DNA of 64,000 nucleotides from JABMPR01 sp964508765 (GTDB lineage: Bacteria; Fidelibacterota; UBA8477; JABMPR01). Positions 17,312-26,608 of this stretch are shown in pieces (position 1 is the stretch's first letter; every line of letters starts with the position of its first letter). The notes beneath the pieces were generated by a model. The model ran no database searches. It saw nothing but the letters and a program-made list of their open reading frames with translations, and was not told the origin of the DNA. The translations under genes and the position numbers were made by a program. The stretch covers positions 53,452 to 117,451 of the forward strand of contig CAZDVD010000006.1 of assembly GCA_964508765.1 (NCBI GenBank), given 5' to 3'.

Positions 17312-18145
17312 ATGCCAACAAAAATTTACTATCTATCCTCAGAAGTAGCTCCATTCTCTGAGGCAACTGACCTTGCCAAAATTTCGAACAAGGTCCCTAC
17401 TCATTTTCAAGAGAAAAAGCAGGATCTCAGGATCTTTACCCCTCGTTATGGATTTGTCAGCGAACGTCGATATGTGGTTCGTGAAGTTATCCGCCTCAAA
17501 GAAATCGAAGTAGAATTTAAAGGTGAAGTTGGATTTGGAGCTGCTAAATCAGCTTTCGTTCCATCGACCCGAGTTCAGGTCTACTTTATGGAATATCAGC
17601 CTTATTTTGGTGGTAAAAACAAAACCTTGTATAAGGTTGCAGAAGGTCGCTACAACCAGCGAAATGCTGAAAAATATTTCTATTTTTCTAAAATTGCTAT
17701 TGAGAACCTGACTTATCTGTACTGGCAACCCGACTACATTTTTTGCAATGATTGGACAACCGCTATGGTCCCAATCTTGTTTAAGACTGTTTATGCGGAA
17801 GAAGAGTTCTTTGCTGATATGAAAACCGTCCTTAATCTGGTGAACATTGAAGAGATGGGGAAGGTAGCTGCCAAGCAGTATGAGATGGCAGGGCTGGAAC
17901 CTGAAGATTATGCTGGATATGAAGACAACTTATTGGGGCTCGCCATTAAACATGCTGATCAGATCATCAGCATTTCAATTAATGGAAAAAGCAATAAAGA
18001 AGAAATTGAAAAGAACGCCAATATTCAAGCAGCTTTAAAGGCTGCCGATAAAAAGGTTACGTATTTCACAATCTCTGATGAAAGTGATGAGGAATGGCAA
18101 CAGCTCAATATGGATTTGGAAACATTCTTTGGAGTTGAGTATTAA
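17312..18145 (+). CDS. Glycogen/starch synthase catalytic-domain (GT5 N-terminal half) protein
   Basis: The 277 residues match only the N-terminal Rossmann half of GT5 glycogen synthases: IYYLSSEVAPFSEATDLAKI, LRIFTPRYGFVSER, YFYFSKIAIE, and PDYIFCNDWTTAMVPILFK. The usual K-x-G-G-L ADP-glucose motif is replaced by FSEATDLAK, and there is no C-terminal half. It is therefore unlikely to make glycogen. Similar stand-alone GT5-N proteins occur in Bacteroidetes beside DUF4270-type lipoproteins, as here with the next gene. A full GlgA lies at 48416-49831. A hairpin terminator follows. Confidence 0.82.
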   Translation: MPTKIYYLSSEVAPFSEATDLAKISNKVPTHFQEKKQDLRIFTPRYGFVSERRYVVREVIRLKEIEVEFKGEVGFGAAKSAFVPSTRVQVYFMEYQPYFGGKNKTLYKVAEGRYNQRNAEKYFYFSKIAIENLTYLYWQPDYIFCNDWTTAMVPILFKTVYAEEEFFADMKTVLNLVNIEEMGKVAAKQYEMAGLEPEDYAGYEDNLLGLAIKHADQIISISINGKSNKEEIEKNANIQAALKAADKKVTYFTISDESDEEWQQLNMDLETFFGVEY

Positions 18146-18182
18146 AACTCTGGATATTGACAATGTTGACTCTAAACCATCT

Positions 18183-18214
18183 GAGTTAAGTGTTTGACCG
18201 CTTAACTCTTTTTT
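18183..18214 (+). terminator. Intrinsic terminator
   Basis: GAGTTAAG (18183-18190) pairs with CTTAACTC (18201-18208) around a ten-base loop, directly followed by six T. It ends the GT5-N transcript or attenuates into the lipoprotein gene that starts at 18225. Confidence 0.8.
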
Positions 18215-18224
18215 AAAGGGGCTT

Positions 18225-19343
18225 ATGAAAATCCGGATTCCTTTTGCAGTTGCTTTAATCGCACTATTTTTATGGTCATGCGATGAACCCATCGCCTACG
18301 ATAATGACAGCTTTACTTATAACCCATTTTCCTTTACCCAGGACACATTGAATAATGTTACCTCAATAACAGCAGGTGATGCTGATATTGAGTGGAGCTC
18401 GCATTTTAGAGCTTGGGTGGGTGATACTGACTACTATAAATCAGGTTTTATAGTTGAATTTAATTTCCCAGATACATCCCTGGATATCGCTGGCGTAGAT
18501 AGTATCCTGTTCAAAATTCAACATGTTAAAACCTACCCTGAGGATGGGTCTGATACACTGGAAGCCACTCATTCCATTTTTGGCTATTATGAAAAAACCA
18601 TGGATCAAAATATTAATATTGAGAATTCAACGTACGGCAGTTTCCTCGGCACCGATTCAATGAATATTGCAGGTGGTAATAATTTTTGGAATTATACTTT
18701 ACCTATTGGTGTGATAGAAGAAGGTGATGCAATTGTCAGCCTGGGTGTATTTCCAGCGACCACAGATTACTTTTCATCCATATATGGAGGAGGGTCAGTT
18801 TCAAGACCTTCTCTGAGCTTCTATTATCATCTGCCTGATACGGCAGGAGATGACAGCGCTACATTTATAACTTATCTGGCCGATACTCTAATTATGCATT
18901 TTACTGAAAAGGCAGCTGCCTTTGATCGAGTGCAATTTGACTATATCAGTCAATTAAAGACTGATTCTATACAAATGACACTGAGTCTACAAGATTTTGA
19001 TGTTGAAGGGGACACCCTGCAACACATCATCAATTCAAGTATTTTCCCTGGTATCGATAATTTGGCTTCAGCACTCTATAAACCTGACAGCCTGTTCAGA
19101 TTTAGTATGATGGTCGAAGAACCTATTTCGGGATATTCAACGACGATTGAATATGACGGTGACGATTACAATACGAATGAGATAAAATATCTTGTCCAAT
19201 CTGCCATAGATGACAAGCAAACGGAATTGGACTTAATTCTTCGCTCCACAAATGCTGGATACAATCCTGGGTTTATAGCTATTTCTAAAGATGTGACGCA
19301 ATCTGCGCTCTATGTGAGTTCTTCTCTGGCGGTGAAACCATGA
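18225..19343 (+). CDS. Lipoprotein, DUF4270-like by position
   Basis: The 372-residue lipoprotein has signal lipobox LWSC (C19). Mature sequence is rich in D/S/T and aromatic residues with beta-type alternation (YYKSGFIVEFNFPD; IDSILFKIQHV-like strand). No catalytic motif is visible. Length, lipobox and location beside a GT5-N protein fit DUF4270 proteins of Bacteroidetes, but the family match is by context and not certain. AAAGGGGC precedes the ATG. Its last four bases (ATGA) overlap the next gene, so the two are translated together and likely act at the outer membrane. Confidence 0.7.
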   Translation: MKIRIPFAVALIALFLWSCDEPIAYDNDSFTYNPFSFTQDTLNNVTSITAGDADIEWSSHFRAWVGDTDYYKSGFIVEFNFPDTSLDIAGVDSILFKIQHVKTYPEDGSDTLEATHSIFGYYEKTMDQNINIENSTYGSFLGTDSMNIAGGNNFWNYTLPIGVIEEGDAIVSLGVFPATTDYFSSIYGGGSVSRPSLSFYYHLPDTAGDDSATFITYLADTLIMHFTEKAAAFDRVQFDYISQLKTDSIQMTLSLQDFDVEGDTLQHIINSSIFPGIDNLASALYKPDSLFRFSMMVEEPISGYSTTIEYDGDDYNTNEIKYLVQSAIDDKQTELDLILRSTNAGYNPGFIAISKDVTQSALYVSSSLAVKP

Positions 19344-20518
19344 AAATGAGAATCATTCTTCTTCTAGTGCTTACTTATTCCCTCATGGGTCAGTCCGCCT
19401 ATTATCGACTGGGTTATGGTGACATCTTTCCAACCACTGATCAGCTAAGTAGTAGTCTGGGGCATGGTGTGGTAGCACTGGGGGATTCTAGTAGAATTAC
19501 CTCACACAACCCTGCATCTCTGAGTAGTTCAAACCAGGTACACTTTAGTGTTTCACTTGGGTCTGAATTCAGATCTATCAATAGTGCTATCTCAAATAAT
19601 ACCCGACTTGAACAGCTTTACGTAAGTTTCCCAGTGGGTGAAAAATATGGGATGAGTCTGGGTACCCGAGCCATTGCCGATTTTGCCTCTGATTATGCCT
19701 CTACACTTGATGTGGGAGCCTTCTCTGAACAGTCACAAGGCGGAATCTGGGACTATCATCTTGGTCTGGGATATGACCTTTCATCAAGCTTGAAACTGGG
19801 TGTTAAACTGCATTTGTTTCAGGGACTCTTAAGACGCGAAACCAGTATTGTCGCTGATGAAAACCAAGAGCTTTATGTTGTTAAGGGTAATATTTCTGGA
19901 AGAAGTCTTGAAGCAGGTGTTATCTCAAATGTAAGAGAAAAAGTATCTCTCGGATTGACGGTGAATATTCCCTACGATAAGCCTACCTTATCAGGTCGTG
20001 ATAGTCTGGCAGGTTCAGGGGTTTACTCGGACATTGAAGAGGATATGGATGCCTGGCCAACAACAATTAAGTTTGGTGTTATTTATCACCACTCTGAAAC
20101 GATGAATTTTATGGCTGGAATAGGCCAGCAGCTTTTCTCTGAAACAGGTTTTGATGCTGCCAGAGTATTCAGTCTGCCTGATGGCTGGAGTACAACGCCA
20201 GTGGCCTCCTTTCAACTTGCTATGCAGAAAGTGCCTACCGACAGAACCTCTCGCTATTGGACCAAACGAACTGGATGGCAAACGGGATTTTCAGTTAAGA
20301 ACTATTACTTGATGCCAGCAAGTGGGAATATGATATATGAATATTCTTTGATATCTGGCGCCAATCTCGAACTAAGAAATGGAAGAAGTCTGTTTGAAAT
20401 TTCTGGAGAGTTCGGATCTCGTGAGGGAGAAGAAAGTCTACCCAGCGAATTATTTGCCCGTATGAAGTTGGGCATTCAAATCAATGATATGTGGTTCAGG
20501 AAAGTTAAAAGAAGATGA
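19340..20518 (+). CDS. Outer-membrane beta-barrel protein
   Basis: The 392 residues begin with a signal peptide (MKMRIILLLVLTYSLMGQS) and continue with amphipathic strands. The N-terminal part, LGHGVVALGDSSRITSHNPASLSS, is the plug-like motif of PorV/FadL-type barrels in FCB bacteria, and later segments alternate as YGMSLGTRAIADFAS and LKLGVKLHLFQGLL. The protein ends LGIQINDMWFRKVKRR, without the terminal aromatic typical of many porins. The gene overlaps the preceding lipoprotein and lies 10 bases before a TPR lipoprotein, forming a three-gene envelope unit of unknown purpose. Confidence 0.77.
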   Translation: MKMRIILLLVLTYSLMGQSAYYRLGYGDIFPTTDQLSSSLGHGVVALGDSSRITSHNPASLSSSNQVHFSVSLGSEFRSINSAISNNTRLEQLYVSFPVGEKYGMSLGTRAIADFASDYASTLDVGAFSEQSQGGIWDYHLGLGYDLSSSLKLGVKLHLFQGLLRRETSIVADENQELYVVKGNISGRSLEAGVISNVREKVSLGLTVNIPYDKPTLSGRDSLAGSGVYSDIEEDMDAWPTTIKFGVIYHHSETMNFMAGIGQQLFSETGFDAARVFSLPDGWSTTPVASFQLAMQKVPTDRTSRYWTKRTGWQTGFSVKNYYLMPASGNMIYEYSLISGANLELRNGRSLFEISGEFGSREGEESLPSELFARMKLGIQINDMWFRKVKRR

Positions 20519-20528
20519 GGGTTAACTC

Positions 20529-21803
20529 ATGAAGTTTAGATCGATATCAATATTTGCCATGGGCATCATGCTATTTACAATGGTCATATCAGCCTGCATG
20601 CCACCTCAGGCTACTGCTGAAGAACTTGTTGCCATGGAAAAAGCACGCAAGGATTCTGTCCGCAAAGCCAATTCTCGCTACTGTATGAAACATTTAAGTT
20701 TTGCAACAGAATACTATAAAAATAAAGCTTATCCAGATGCCCTATTCAACTATAAAAAGCTCTTTGAATATGAATGTGTTGATGAGCAAATGGCCCAGAA
20801 TGTTTATGTATATATGGGTAACTCCTATCGTGAGCTAGACAATTTGGATACAGCACTCATATATTATGATGAGGGTCTCGCTGTCATCCCACAGAATAAA
20901 TATCTATGGGAAAACAAGTTATTTACATTGAAAATGATGGATGATGAAGATGCCGTGCTGCAGGCTAAGGTAGATATGTATGCTGCCTTTCCTCAAGATT
21001 CAGTTTTAGGTGAAGAAATCGCCGAAGATTACATTTCTTTTTCAATGTATAAGGAAGCCAAAGTGATGGCTGAGCACCTCCTAACAACTAATCCTGACAG
21101 CAAGAATCTCAGGAACATTGTTCGTGAAGCTATTGAAGCACAGGGTGGTGATGTGCGCGGCTTTGTTGAAAAAGAGTATCTGGATAACCCTGACAATATT
21201 TCAAATGCTCAGGATTTTGTTCGTCTGCTTCGTGATGACGGTGAAAATGACAGAGCCATAAAAGTTCTTGAGGGAATCCTCGTTAAAGCTCCAGGTATGA
21301 CCAGTATCATGAAGGATTTGGTCGAAGCCTATCGCGAACTCGGAAAAACCAAAACCGTCATTAGTTGGTTAAAGAAATTGAATACAGCCAATCCTGAAGA
21401 TGTACGTATCTATTTTGATATGACACAGGCTTACATTGAAGATGGACAGCTCAAATCAGCCATGTCGTGGGCCGGCAAGGCCATCAATATGGATCGACAG
21501 AACGGACAGACATACGCCAACCGTGCTTCAGTATACGAAGCTGTAGGTGTGGGTTGTACCGGTTCAGTTCCAGATTTTGATGATAAGCTTGTTTTCATGA
21601 TGGCCTATGAAGACTATAAAACAGCCAAAGCCAAAGGCTATTATAAAGCTACTAACAAAATAGATTTTCTAAAAGAAGCCCGCATCCCTCAAAGTGGGGA
21701 CTGGTTCTTTAATAGAGACGAATACGTAAAAGCAGGTAAAGCCAAGCCTAAAAAGGAATGTTATATCTGGTTAAAGCGTAGCGTCACAGCTCCTAAGCCC
21801 TAA
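20529..21803 (+). CDS. TPR-repeat lipoprotein
   Basis: The 424-residue lipoprotein has signal lipobox ISAC (C23). An N-terminal basic helix (residues about 30-50) leads into tetratricopeptide repeats: AFATEYYKNKAYPDALFNYK-like, VYMGNSYRELDNLDTALIYYD, and AYIEDGQLKSAMSWAGKAINM. The C-terminal third has two cysteines in VGVGCTGSV and KKECYIW. TPR lipoproteins of this kind scaffold envelope complexes. The spacing of 10 bases from the upstream barrel supports a shared operon. No precise role is recognised. Confidence 0.82.
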   Translation: MKFRSISIFAMGIMLFTMVISACMPPQATAEELVAMEKARKDSVRKANSRYCMKHLSFATEYYKNKAYPDALFNYKKLFEYECVDEQMAQNVYVYMGNSYRELDNLDTALIYYDEGLAVIPQNKYLWENKLFTLKMMDDEDAVLQAKVDMYAAFPQDSVLGEEIAEDYISFSMYKEAKVMAEHLLTTNPDSKNLRNIVREAIEAQGGDVRGFVEKEYLDNPDNISNAQDFVRLLRDDGENDRAIKVLEGILVKAPGMTSIMKDLVEAYRELGKTKTVISWLKKLNTANPEDVRIYFDMTQAYIEDGQLKSAMSWAGKAINMDRQNGQTYANRASVYEAVGVGCTGSVPDFDDKLVFMMAYEDYKTAKAKGYYKATNKIDFLKEARIPQSGDWFFNRDEYVKAGKAKPKKECYIWLKRSVTAPKP

Positions 21804-21815
21804 TTGAGGTAGTTT

Positions 21816-22268
21816 ATGCAAATCTCCATCGGGTGTGACCATGCAGCGTTAGAGGCAAAGACTGAGATTATTGAATTTCTCAAGTCATTGGGTCATGTCA
21901 TATTGGATGAGGGTACCCACAGTTTAGACTCATGTGATTATCCGGATTATGCAGCAGCTGTGAGCCGCAAAGTTCAATCAGGAACAGCTAAACGGGGTGT
22001 ACTTATATGCGGTACTGGCCTCGGAATGTCCATGGCAGCCAATCGTTTTACTGGCGTGAGAGCCGCTCTCTGTTTTACTGAAGAGCTAGCCAAGCTCAGC
22101 CGACAGCATAATGATGCCAACGTGCTTTGTCTTGGTGCTCGAACTCAATCAATCGAATCCATGAAAAGCATCATCTCACTTTGGTTAACCACGGAATGGG
22201 ATGGTGAACGACATAGCAGAAGACTCAATAAAATCGAATCCAATTCTAGAGGTCAACATGCTGAATGA
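21816..22268 (+). CDS. rpiB: Ribose-5-phosphate isomerase B
   Basis: RpiB interconverts ribose 5-phosphate and ribulose 5-phosphate in the pentose phosphate pathway. The 150 residues contain the family motifs: IGCDHAALEAK at the start, a D-x-G-T-H-S segment, SCDYPDYA, and LICGTGLGMSMAANR with the catalytic cysteine, then RAALC and NDANVLCLGAR. It overlaps glyA by 11 bases, so the two are translationally coupled. Confidence 0.96.
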   Translation: MQISIGCDHAALEAKTEIIEFLKSLGHVILDEGTHSLDSCDYPDYAAAVSRKVQSGTAKRGVLICGTGLGMSMAANRFTGVRAALCFTEELAKLSRQHNDANVLCLGARTQSIESMKSIISLWLTTEWDGERHSRRLNKIESNSRGQHAE

Positions 22269-23556
22269 GCTTAAAACGTCTGATCAGGCGATCTATGCTG
22301 CAATTATGGCAGAAAGAGATCGTGAAAATGATACTTTAGAACTTATCGCCTCTGAAAACTTTGTCAGCAAGGCTGTTTTACAAGCTGCTGGCAGTGTCAT
22401 GACCAATAAATACGCTGAGGGATATCCAGGGAAACGCTATTACGGTGGCTGTGAGGCTGTTGACATAGCTGAAAATCTAGCCAGAGATCGGGTAAAAGAA
22501 CTCTTCGGTGCAGAATATGCAAATGTTCAGCCCCACTCTGGAAGTCAGGCAAATATGTCTGTTTACTTCACACTGGTAAAACCAGGTGATACCGTGCTGG
22601 GTATGGATTTATCCCATGGTGGTCATTTAACCCATGGTTCACATGTCAATTTTTCTGGCAAATTTTATAATATTGTGGCCTATGGTGTTAGCGCTGAGAC
22701 GGGTTACATCGACTATGATATGGTTCGAGACCAGGCCAAAAAGCATCATCCCAAGATGATTATAGCTGGTGGTTCTGCCTATCCAAGACACTATGATTTC
22801 AAATTATTTAGAGAGATTGCCGATGAAGTTGGTGCCTTTCTCATGGCTGATGTTGCACATCCCGCTGGATTGATTGCCGCAGGTGAACACCCAAGCCCCA
22901 TGCCACACTGTCATGTTGTTACCTCTACGACGCATAAAACCCTCCGAGGTCCCCGCGGTGGTCTGGTGATGATGGGAAAAGATTTTGAAAATACTTTCGG
23001 CATCGTCGCTCCCAAAAGTGGGCGCGTAAAAATGATGAGTGAACTACTGGATAGTACGGTGATGCCAGGTATCCAGGGTGGACCACTTATGCATGTGATT
23101 GCTGCCAAAGCTGTCGCTTTTGGTGAAGCTTTGAAACCAACATTTAAGACCTATGCCAGGCAGGTCATCTCCAACGCGAAAGCTCTTGGAGAGGGTCTCA
23201 ATGAATATGGTTTTAAACTCATCTCTGGTGGCACGGATAACCATTTACTTCTTATAGATTTAACTGCCAATGAAATTAGCGGTAAAAAGGCGGAACGTCT
23301 CCTTGAAGAAGCTGGGATGACTACCAACAAAAACATGGTTCCCTTTGACCAGCGCAGTCCATTGATAACCAGTGGGATTCGTATTGGAACAGCTGCCTTG
23401 ACCACCCGTGGTTTCAAGGAAAATGAGATGAAGCTTATCGCCGGATTTATCAACCAGGTTATTGCCGATCCTGACAATGTGTCTGTCATTGAGTCCGTTC
23501 GTGGAAAAGTCAAAGAACTTGTTAAAGATTTTCCCCATTATCAGGATGTCGAGTAA
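22258..23556 (+). CDS. glyA: Serine hydroxymethyltransferase
   Basis: GlyA converts serine and tetrahydrofolate to glycine and methylene-THF, using PLP. The ATG at 22258 (AGAGGT upstream, inside the rpiB end) gives 432 residues, close to the usual 417-430. Motifs include LIASENFVSKAVL, NKYAEGYPGKRYYGG, and the PLP-lysine site STTHKTLRGPRGG with K227. MADVAHPAGLI and QGGPLMH are also present. An upstream start at 22201 lies within rpiB and is not favoured. nrdR starts five bases after the stop. Confidence 0.96.
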   Translation: MLNELKTSDQAIYAAIMAERDRENDTLELIASENFVSKAVLQAAGSVMTNKYAEGYPGKRYYGGCEAVDIAENLARDRVKELFGAEYANVQPHSGSQANMSVYFTLVKPGDTVLGMDLSHGGHLTHGSHVNFSGKFYNIVAYGVSAETGYIDYDMVRDQAKKHHPKMIIAGGSAYPRHYDFKLFREIADEVGAFLMADVAHPAGLIAAGEHPSPMPHCHVVTSTTHKTLRGPRGGLVMMGKDFENTFGIVAPKSGRVKMMSELLDSTVMPGIQGGPLMHVIAAKAVAFGEALKPTFKTYARQVISNAKALGEGLNEYGFKLISGGTDNHLLLIDLTANEISGKKAERLLEEAGMTTNKNMVPFDQRSPLITSGIRIGTAALTTRGFKENEMKLIAGFINQVIADPDNVSVIESVRGKVKELVKDFPHYQDVE

Positions 23557-23561
23557 ACGGT

Positions 23562-24005
23562 ATGAATTGCCCTCAATGCCAGCAAAATGACACCCGGGTT
23601 ATTGATTCTCGACATACCCAGGATGGGCGAGCCATTCGACGTCGTAGGGAATGTGGTAGCTGCTCATACAGATTTACCACTTACGAATATGTTGAGACAC
23701 AACCTCTCCTGGTCATCAAGAGTAATCAGAGACGTGAGCCCTTCGACAGGGAAAAGATTCTCAAAAGTATCGCAATTGCCTGTAGTAAACGGCCAGTGAA
23801 TAGTGCTCAGATGAATCAGGCAGTTGATCTGATTATCCAGGATGTCAATACGTTCGGATCCTCCGAAGTACACGCCAAAGATGTGGGTGAGCTTGTGATG
23901 AAGCATCTTAAGGATCTTGATGAGATTGCCTATGTCAGATTTGCCAGTGTATATCGTAAATTCGAAGATGTCAAAGAGTTCAGAGCAGAACTGGACGATA
24001 TCTAA
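23562..24005 (+). CDS. nrdR: Transcriptional repressor NrdR
   Basis: NrdR represses ribonucleotide reductase genes in response to dATP/ATP. The 147 residues show the N-terminal zinc ribbon (MNCPQC at the start and RRECGSCSYRF), the linker RFTTYEYVE, then the ATP-cone (VIKSNQRREPFDREKILKSI to FASVYRKFEDV). No NrdR boxes or nrd genes are visible here. The glyA-nrdR neighbourhood is common across bacteria. Confidence 0.96.
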   Translation: MNCPQCQQNDTRVIDSRHTQDGRAIRRRRECGSCSYRFTTYEYVETQPLLVIKSNQRREPFDREKILKSIAIACSKRPVNSAQMNQAVDLIIQDVNTFGSSEVHAKDVGELVMKHLKDLDEIAYVRFASVYRKFEDVKEFRAELDDI

Positions 24006-24043
24006 ATTGATGTGAGCGATCTGATCCAGAAAATACACTTATC

Positions 24044-24793
24044 ATGATCGAAATTAGAAATCTTCACAAATCATTTGGTGACCTCAACGTTCTCAATGGG
24101 GTAAGTATGCAGGTCGAAGACGGCCAGAGTCTTGTTGTGATGGGGAAGAGTGGCCAGGGCAAGAGTGTTCTTCTCAAATTAATTACCCGCCTTTTATATC
24201 CGGATTCTGGCAATATCTATATCGATGATGAGGATCTGAATAGCCTTAATGCAAAACAGCTTGGTGAATGTCGTCTGAAATTTGGTATGTTGTTTCAATC
24301 GGCTGCCCTATTTGATAGCCTGAATATTTGCGACAATGTCGGCATCGGGTTGAAAGCCTATAACCGCTATTCAGAAACAGAGATTCAAAGTATCACCCAG
24401 GATAGCCTTGAACGTGTAGGTCTAATTAATGTAGGGGAGAAATATCCTGCACAATTGAGTGGTGGAATGCGTAAGCGAGTAGGTTTAGCGCGTGTCGTGG
24501 CCATGAAGCCCAAATATATTTTATATGATGAACCTACAACTGGTCTGGATCCAGTTACCAGTGCACAGATAGCAATCATGGTTAAAGAGATGCAAAATGA
24601 TCTGAATGTGACCAGTATTATTGTAACCCATGACATTCCTACAGGCTTTTTCCTGGCAGATAAAATTGTTTTGCTGGATGACGGGAACTTTTCCTTTGTT
24701 GGTAACGTGGAAGAGATGAGAAAGTCAGAATTGAAATCTGTGCAGGATTTTATCAGTGGTTATAAAGAAACAACAGATATAAAATATAGGTAA
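24044..24793 (+). CDS. MlaF-like ABC transporter ATPase
   Basis: The 249-residue ATPase has Walker A GKSGQGKSV (about 36-44), a Q-loop FQSAALFDSL, signature LSGGMRKRVGLAR, Walker B YILYDEPTTGLDP and the H-loop IIVTHD. The phrase LFDSLNICDNVG and a conserved GGM signature are typical of MlaF/Ttg2A, the ATPase for retrograde phospholipid transport. The usual permease (MlaE) and MCE protein (MlaD) are not adjacent, so they must be elsewhere if they exist. It is preceded by nrdR and followed after four bases by a Trm112-like gene. Confidence 0.88.
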   Translation: MIEIRNLHKSFGDLNVLNGVSMQVEDGQSLVVMGKSGQGKSVLLKLITRLLYPDSGNIYIDDEDLNSLNAKQLGECRLKFGMLFQSAALFDSLNICDNVGIGLKAYNRYSETEIQSITQDSLERVGLINVGEKYPAQLSGGMRKRVGLARVVAMKPKYILYDEPTTGLDPVTSAQIAIMVKEMQNDLNVTSIIVTHDIPTGFFLADKIVLLDDGNFSFVGNVEEMRKSELKSVQDFISGYKETTDIKYR

Positions 24794-24797
24794 TCAA

Positions 24798-25061
24798 TTG
24801 AATCAACACCTTCTGTATTGTCCCATTTCAAAAACACCCCTCACACCAGCCAGTGCTAGTCAACTGGAAGCCTTTAATAATCTGGTTCAAAGTGGACAGG
24901 TATTGGATAGGAGCGGTGATCTAGTGGAGGGCGTGTTTTCAAGTTTACTGGTCAATGGAAGTGTAGATACAGCCTATCGAACTCGCCTCAATATCCCTCA
25001 ACTAATTCCGGCGTTATCCATATCACTTGAGGGCTTAAATTTAGTGAATTCCGTTGATTAG
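24798..25061 (+). CDS. Small Trm112/YcaR-like protein
   Basis: The 87-residue protein starts with TTG at 24798. N-terminal LLYCPISKTPLTPAS and later NIPQLIPALSIS resemble the Trm112/UPF0434 (YcaR) pattern of a C-P strand followed by an I-P-x-L-I-P turn. Only one cysteine (C8) is kept, so it probably does not bind zinc. Function is not known. The start is uncertain because no ATG or strong ribosome site is nearby. Confidence 0.6.
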   Translation: MNQHLLYCPISKTPLTPASASQLEAFNNLVQSGQVLDRSGDLVEGVFSSLLVNGSVDTAYRTRLNIPQLIPALSISLEGLNLVNSVD

Positions 25062-25195
25062 GCTAGGGTGGAAACCTATATTCGCCCGCTTTAATAGAGG
25101 AGAGCTTTAAGAGAGAAAACGTTACTGGGATTTTTTGATGAGAATCCGCCAAAAATAAAAATACGAACCTGGCGTTCATCTTTTTTAAAGTTGAT

Positions 25196-25227
25196 ACCGA
25201 ATGTTATTCATAATATTCGGTTTTTTT
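25196..25227 (+). terminator. Intrinsic terminator upstream of the PorV-like gene
   Basis: ACCGAAT (25196-25202) pairs with ATTCGGT (25215-25221), with further pairs inside, and a run of seven T follows. It ends the nrdR-ABC-Trm112 unit. The PorV-like ATG is 22 bases further on, so its own promoter must lie upstream and the hairpin could also attenuate it. Confidence 0.75.
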
Positions 25228-25248
25228 ATGAATGAGGAGTTAGTTAGA

Positions 25249-26520
25249 ATGAAAATGAATAAAATTATTAATATCACCATCGGGAGTCTGATGTTTTTAT
25301 CAGTCGCCTTCTCACAGAGTGCCTTATTTCTTCTGATTGCACCTGGTGCACGTGCAGGTGGTATGGGCGAGGCACAAGTTGCCCTGGCAGATGACTCCTA
25401 TGCAACATATTGGAATCCTGCTGGACTGGGGTTTCAGAGTGGCTATGAAGTTTCTGGAATGCATGTGAACTGGCTTCCTGGACTCGTAGATGACATGTAC
25501 TATGATTTTATCGCAGGTCGCGCACCAGTAGAGGGCCTTGGCGTATTTGGTGGGCATCTCATTTACCTTAATGCAGGTGAACAGCAGTATACCGATGCCA
25601 ATGGTGTTTCCCTGGGAACCTTCCTGACCTACTTCACCTCTGGAGCAATTAGTTACGCTACCATGGTCTCTGAGAATTCAAGTGTTGGCTTTAACTTTAA
25701 AATCTTATATCAACATCTTACCGATTCAAAAATTAAAGTTGGTACTGAAGATACGAAGGGTACAGCAACGAATTTTGGTTTTGATGTAGGTTATTTGAGC
25801 AAAGGATATTTAGGCGGTAGGCTTGATATTGGTGCTATGATCGCCAACTTGGGACCCAAGGTCATTTTCAATGATGAAGAACAAGCGGATCCCATGCCAA
25901 CCAATTTAAAACTCGGTTTCAATATGCGGGTGTATGACTCAAAATTTAACAGCCTGAATTTAGTATACGATGTGAACAAACTGCTTGTCGGTGAATATGC
26001 CTCCATGGATTGGGATGGCGATATGCTTATTGGTGGCTATAACGAGGATGGTGTTTCTGATCAGTCTGGTAATTTTAATGCTGATGGTCAGAACGAAATG
26101 GCCCATACCGACTCGTGGTGGCAGGGTATTTTTACCTCCTTTCTGGATGACTGGTATTTAGGTGGTGACCGCAATATGGATGATGATCGCGAAATTGGCG
26201 GTTATGGCCCTGATACTTTGGAGGTGGCTGGTGGTCTTTACGGAAAGAACGGACTTCTTGAAGTTGGAAACAGTGAAGACAGAAGCCCTGCTGATGAGTT
26301 TAAATCTCTGATTCATAGTGTTGGTCTCGAATATTGGTACAATGACATGTTCGCCATTCGTGGTGGTTACTACTACGATTCTGAGGGTAAGATTACGACA
26401 CCAACGGTTGGTGCTGGACTCCGCTACGGGAATTATGGGTTTGATTTTGGTTACACCGTAGCAGAGGAAACCCACCCCCTTAACAATACCATGCGTTTCT
26501 CGCTTATGTTAAAATTTTAG
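25249..26520 (+). CDS. PorV/PorQ-family outer-membrane protein
   Basis: The ATG at 25249 (GAGGAG nine bases upstream) gives 423 residues with a signal peptide (KMNKIINITIGSLMFLSVAF). The opening LFLLIAPGARAGGMGEAQVA and DDSYATYWNPAGLGF is the PorV/UPF0164 hallmark. The rest is barrel strands, closing on FSLMLKF with a terminal aromatic. PorV proteins carry T9SS cargo to the surface in FCB bacteria. An acidic insert (about residues 255-330, DWDGDM, DDREIGGYGPD) is unusual and may be a surface loop. The next gene ends in a T9SS-like sorting domain, which fits a cargo pair. Confidence 0.85.
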   Translation: MKMNKIINITIGSLMFLSVAFSQSALFLLIAPGARAGGMGEAQVALADDSYATYWNPAGLGFQSGYEVSGMHVNWLPGLVDDMYYDFIAGRAPVEGLGVFGGHLIYLNAGEQQYTDANGVSLGTFLTYFTSGAISYATMVSENSSVGFNFKILYQHLTDSKIKVGTEDTKGTATNFGFDVGYLSKGYLGGRLDIGAMIANLGPKVIFNDEEQADPMPTNLKLGFNMRVYDSKFNSLNLVYDVNKLLVGEYASMDWDGDMLIGGYNEDGVSDQSGNFNADGQNEMAHTDSWWQGIFTSFLDDWYLGGDRNMDDDREIGGYGPDTLEVAGGLYGKNGLLEVGNSEDRSPADEFKSLIHSVGLEYWYNDMFAIRGGYYYDSEGKITTPTVGAGLRYGNYGFDFGYTVAEETHPLNNTMRFSLMLKF

Positions 26521-26523
26521 GCA

Positions 26524-26543
26524 TGATCGGAATATTCTGATCA
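26524..26543. repeat. Near-perfect 20-bp palindrome
   Basis: TGATCGGAATATTCTGATCA is self-complementary except for one G-T pair. It lies 4 bases after the PorV-like stop and about 40 bases before the M6-like protein. It has no T tract, so it is more likely an mRNA stabilising hairpin or an operator than a terminator. Confidence 0.45.
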
Positions 26544-26608
26544 TCGATCTTTAATTTTAATCTTTAAAGGCTAGCGGGGACATTATCAATAAATTCGCAG
26601 TAAGTATA

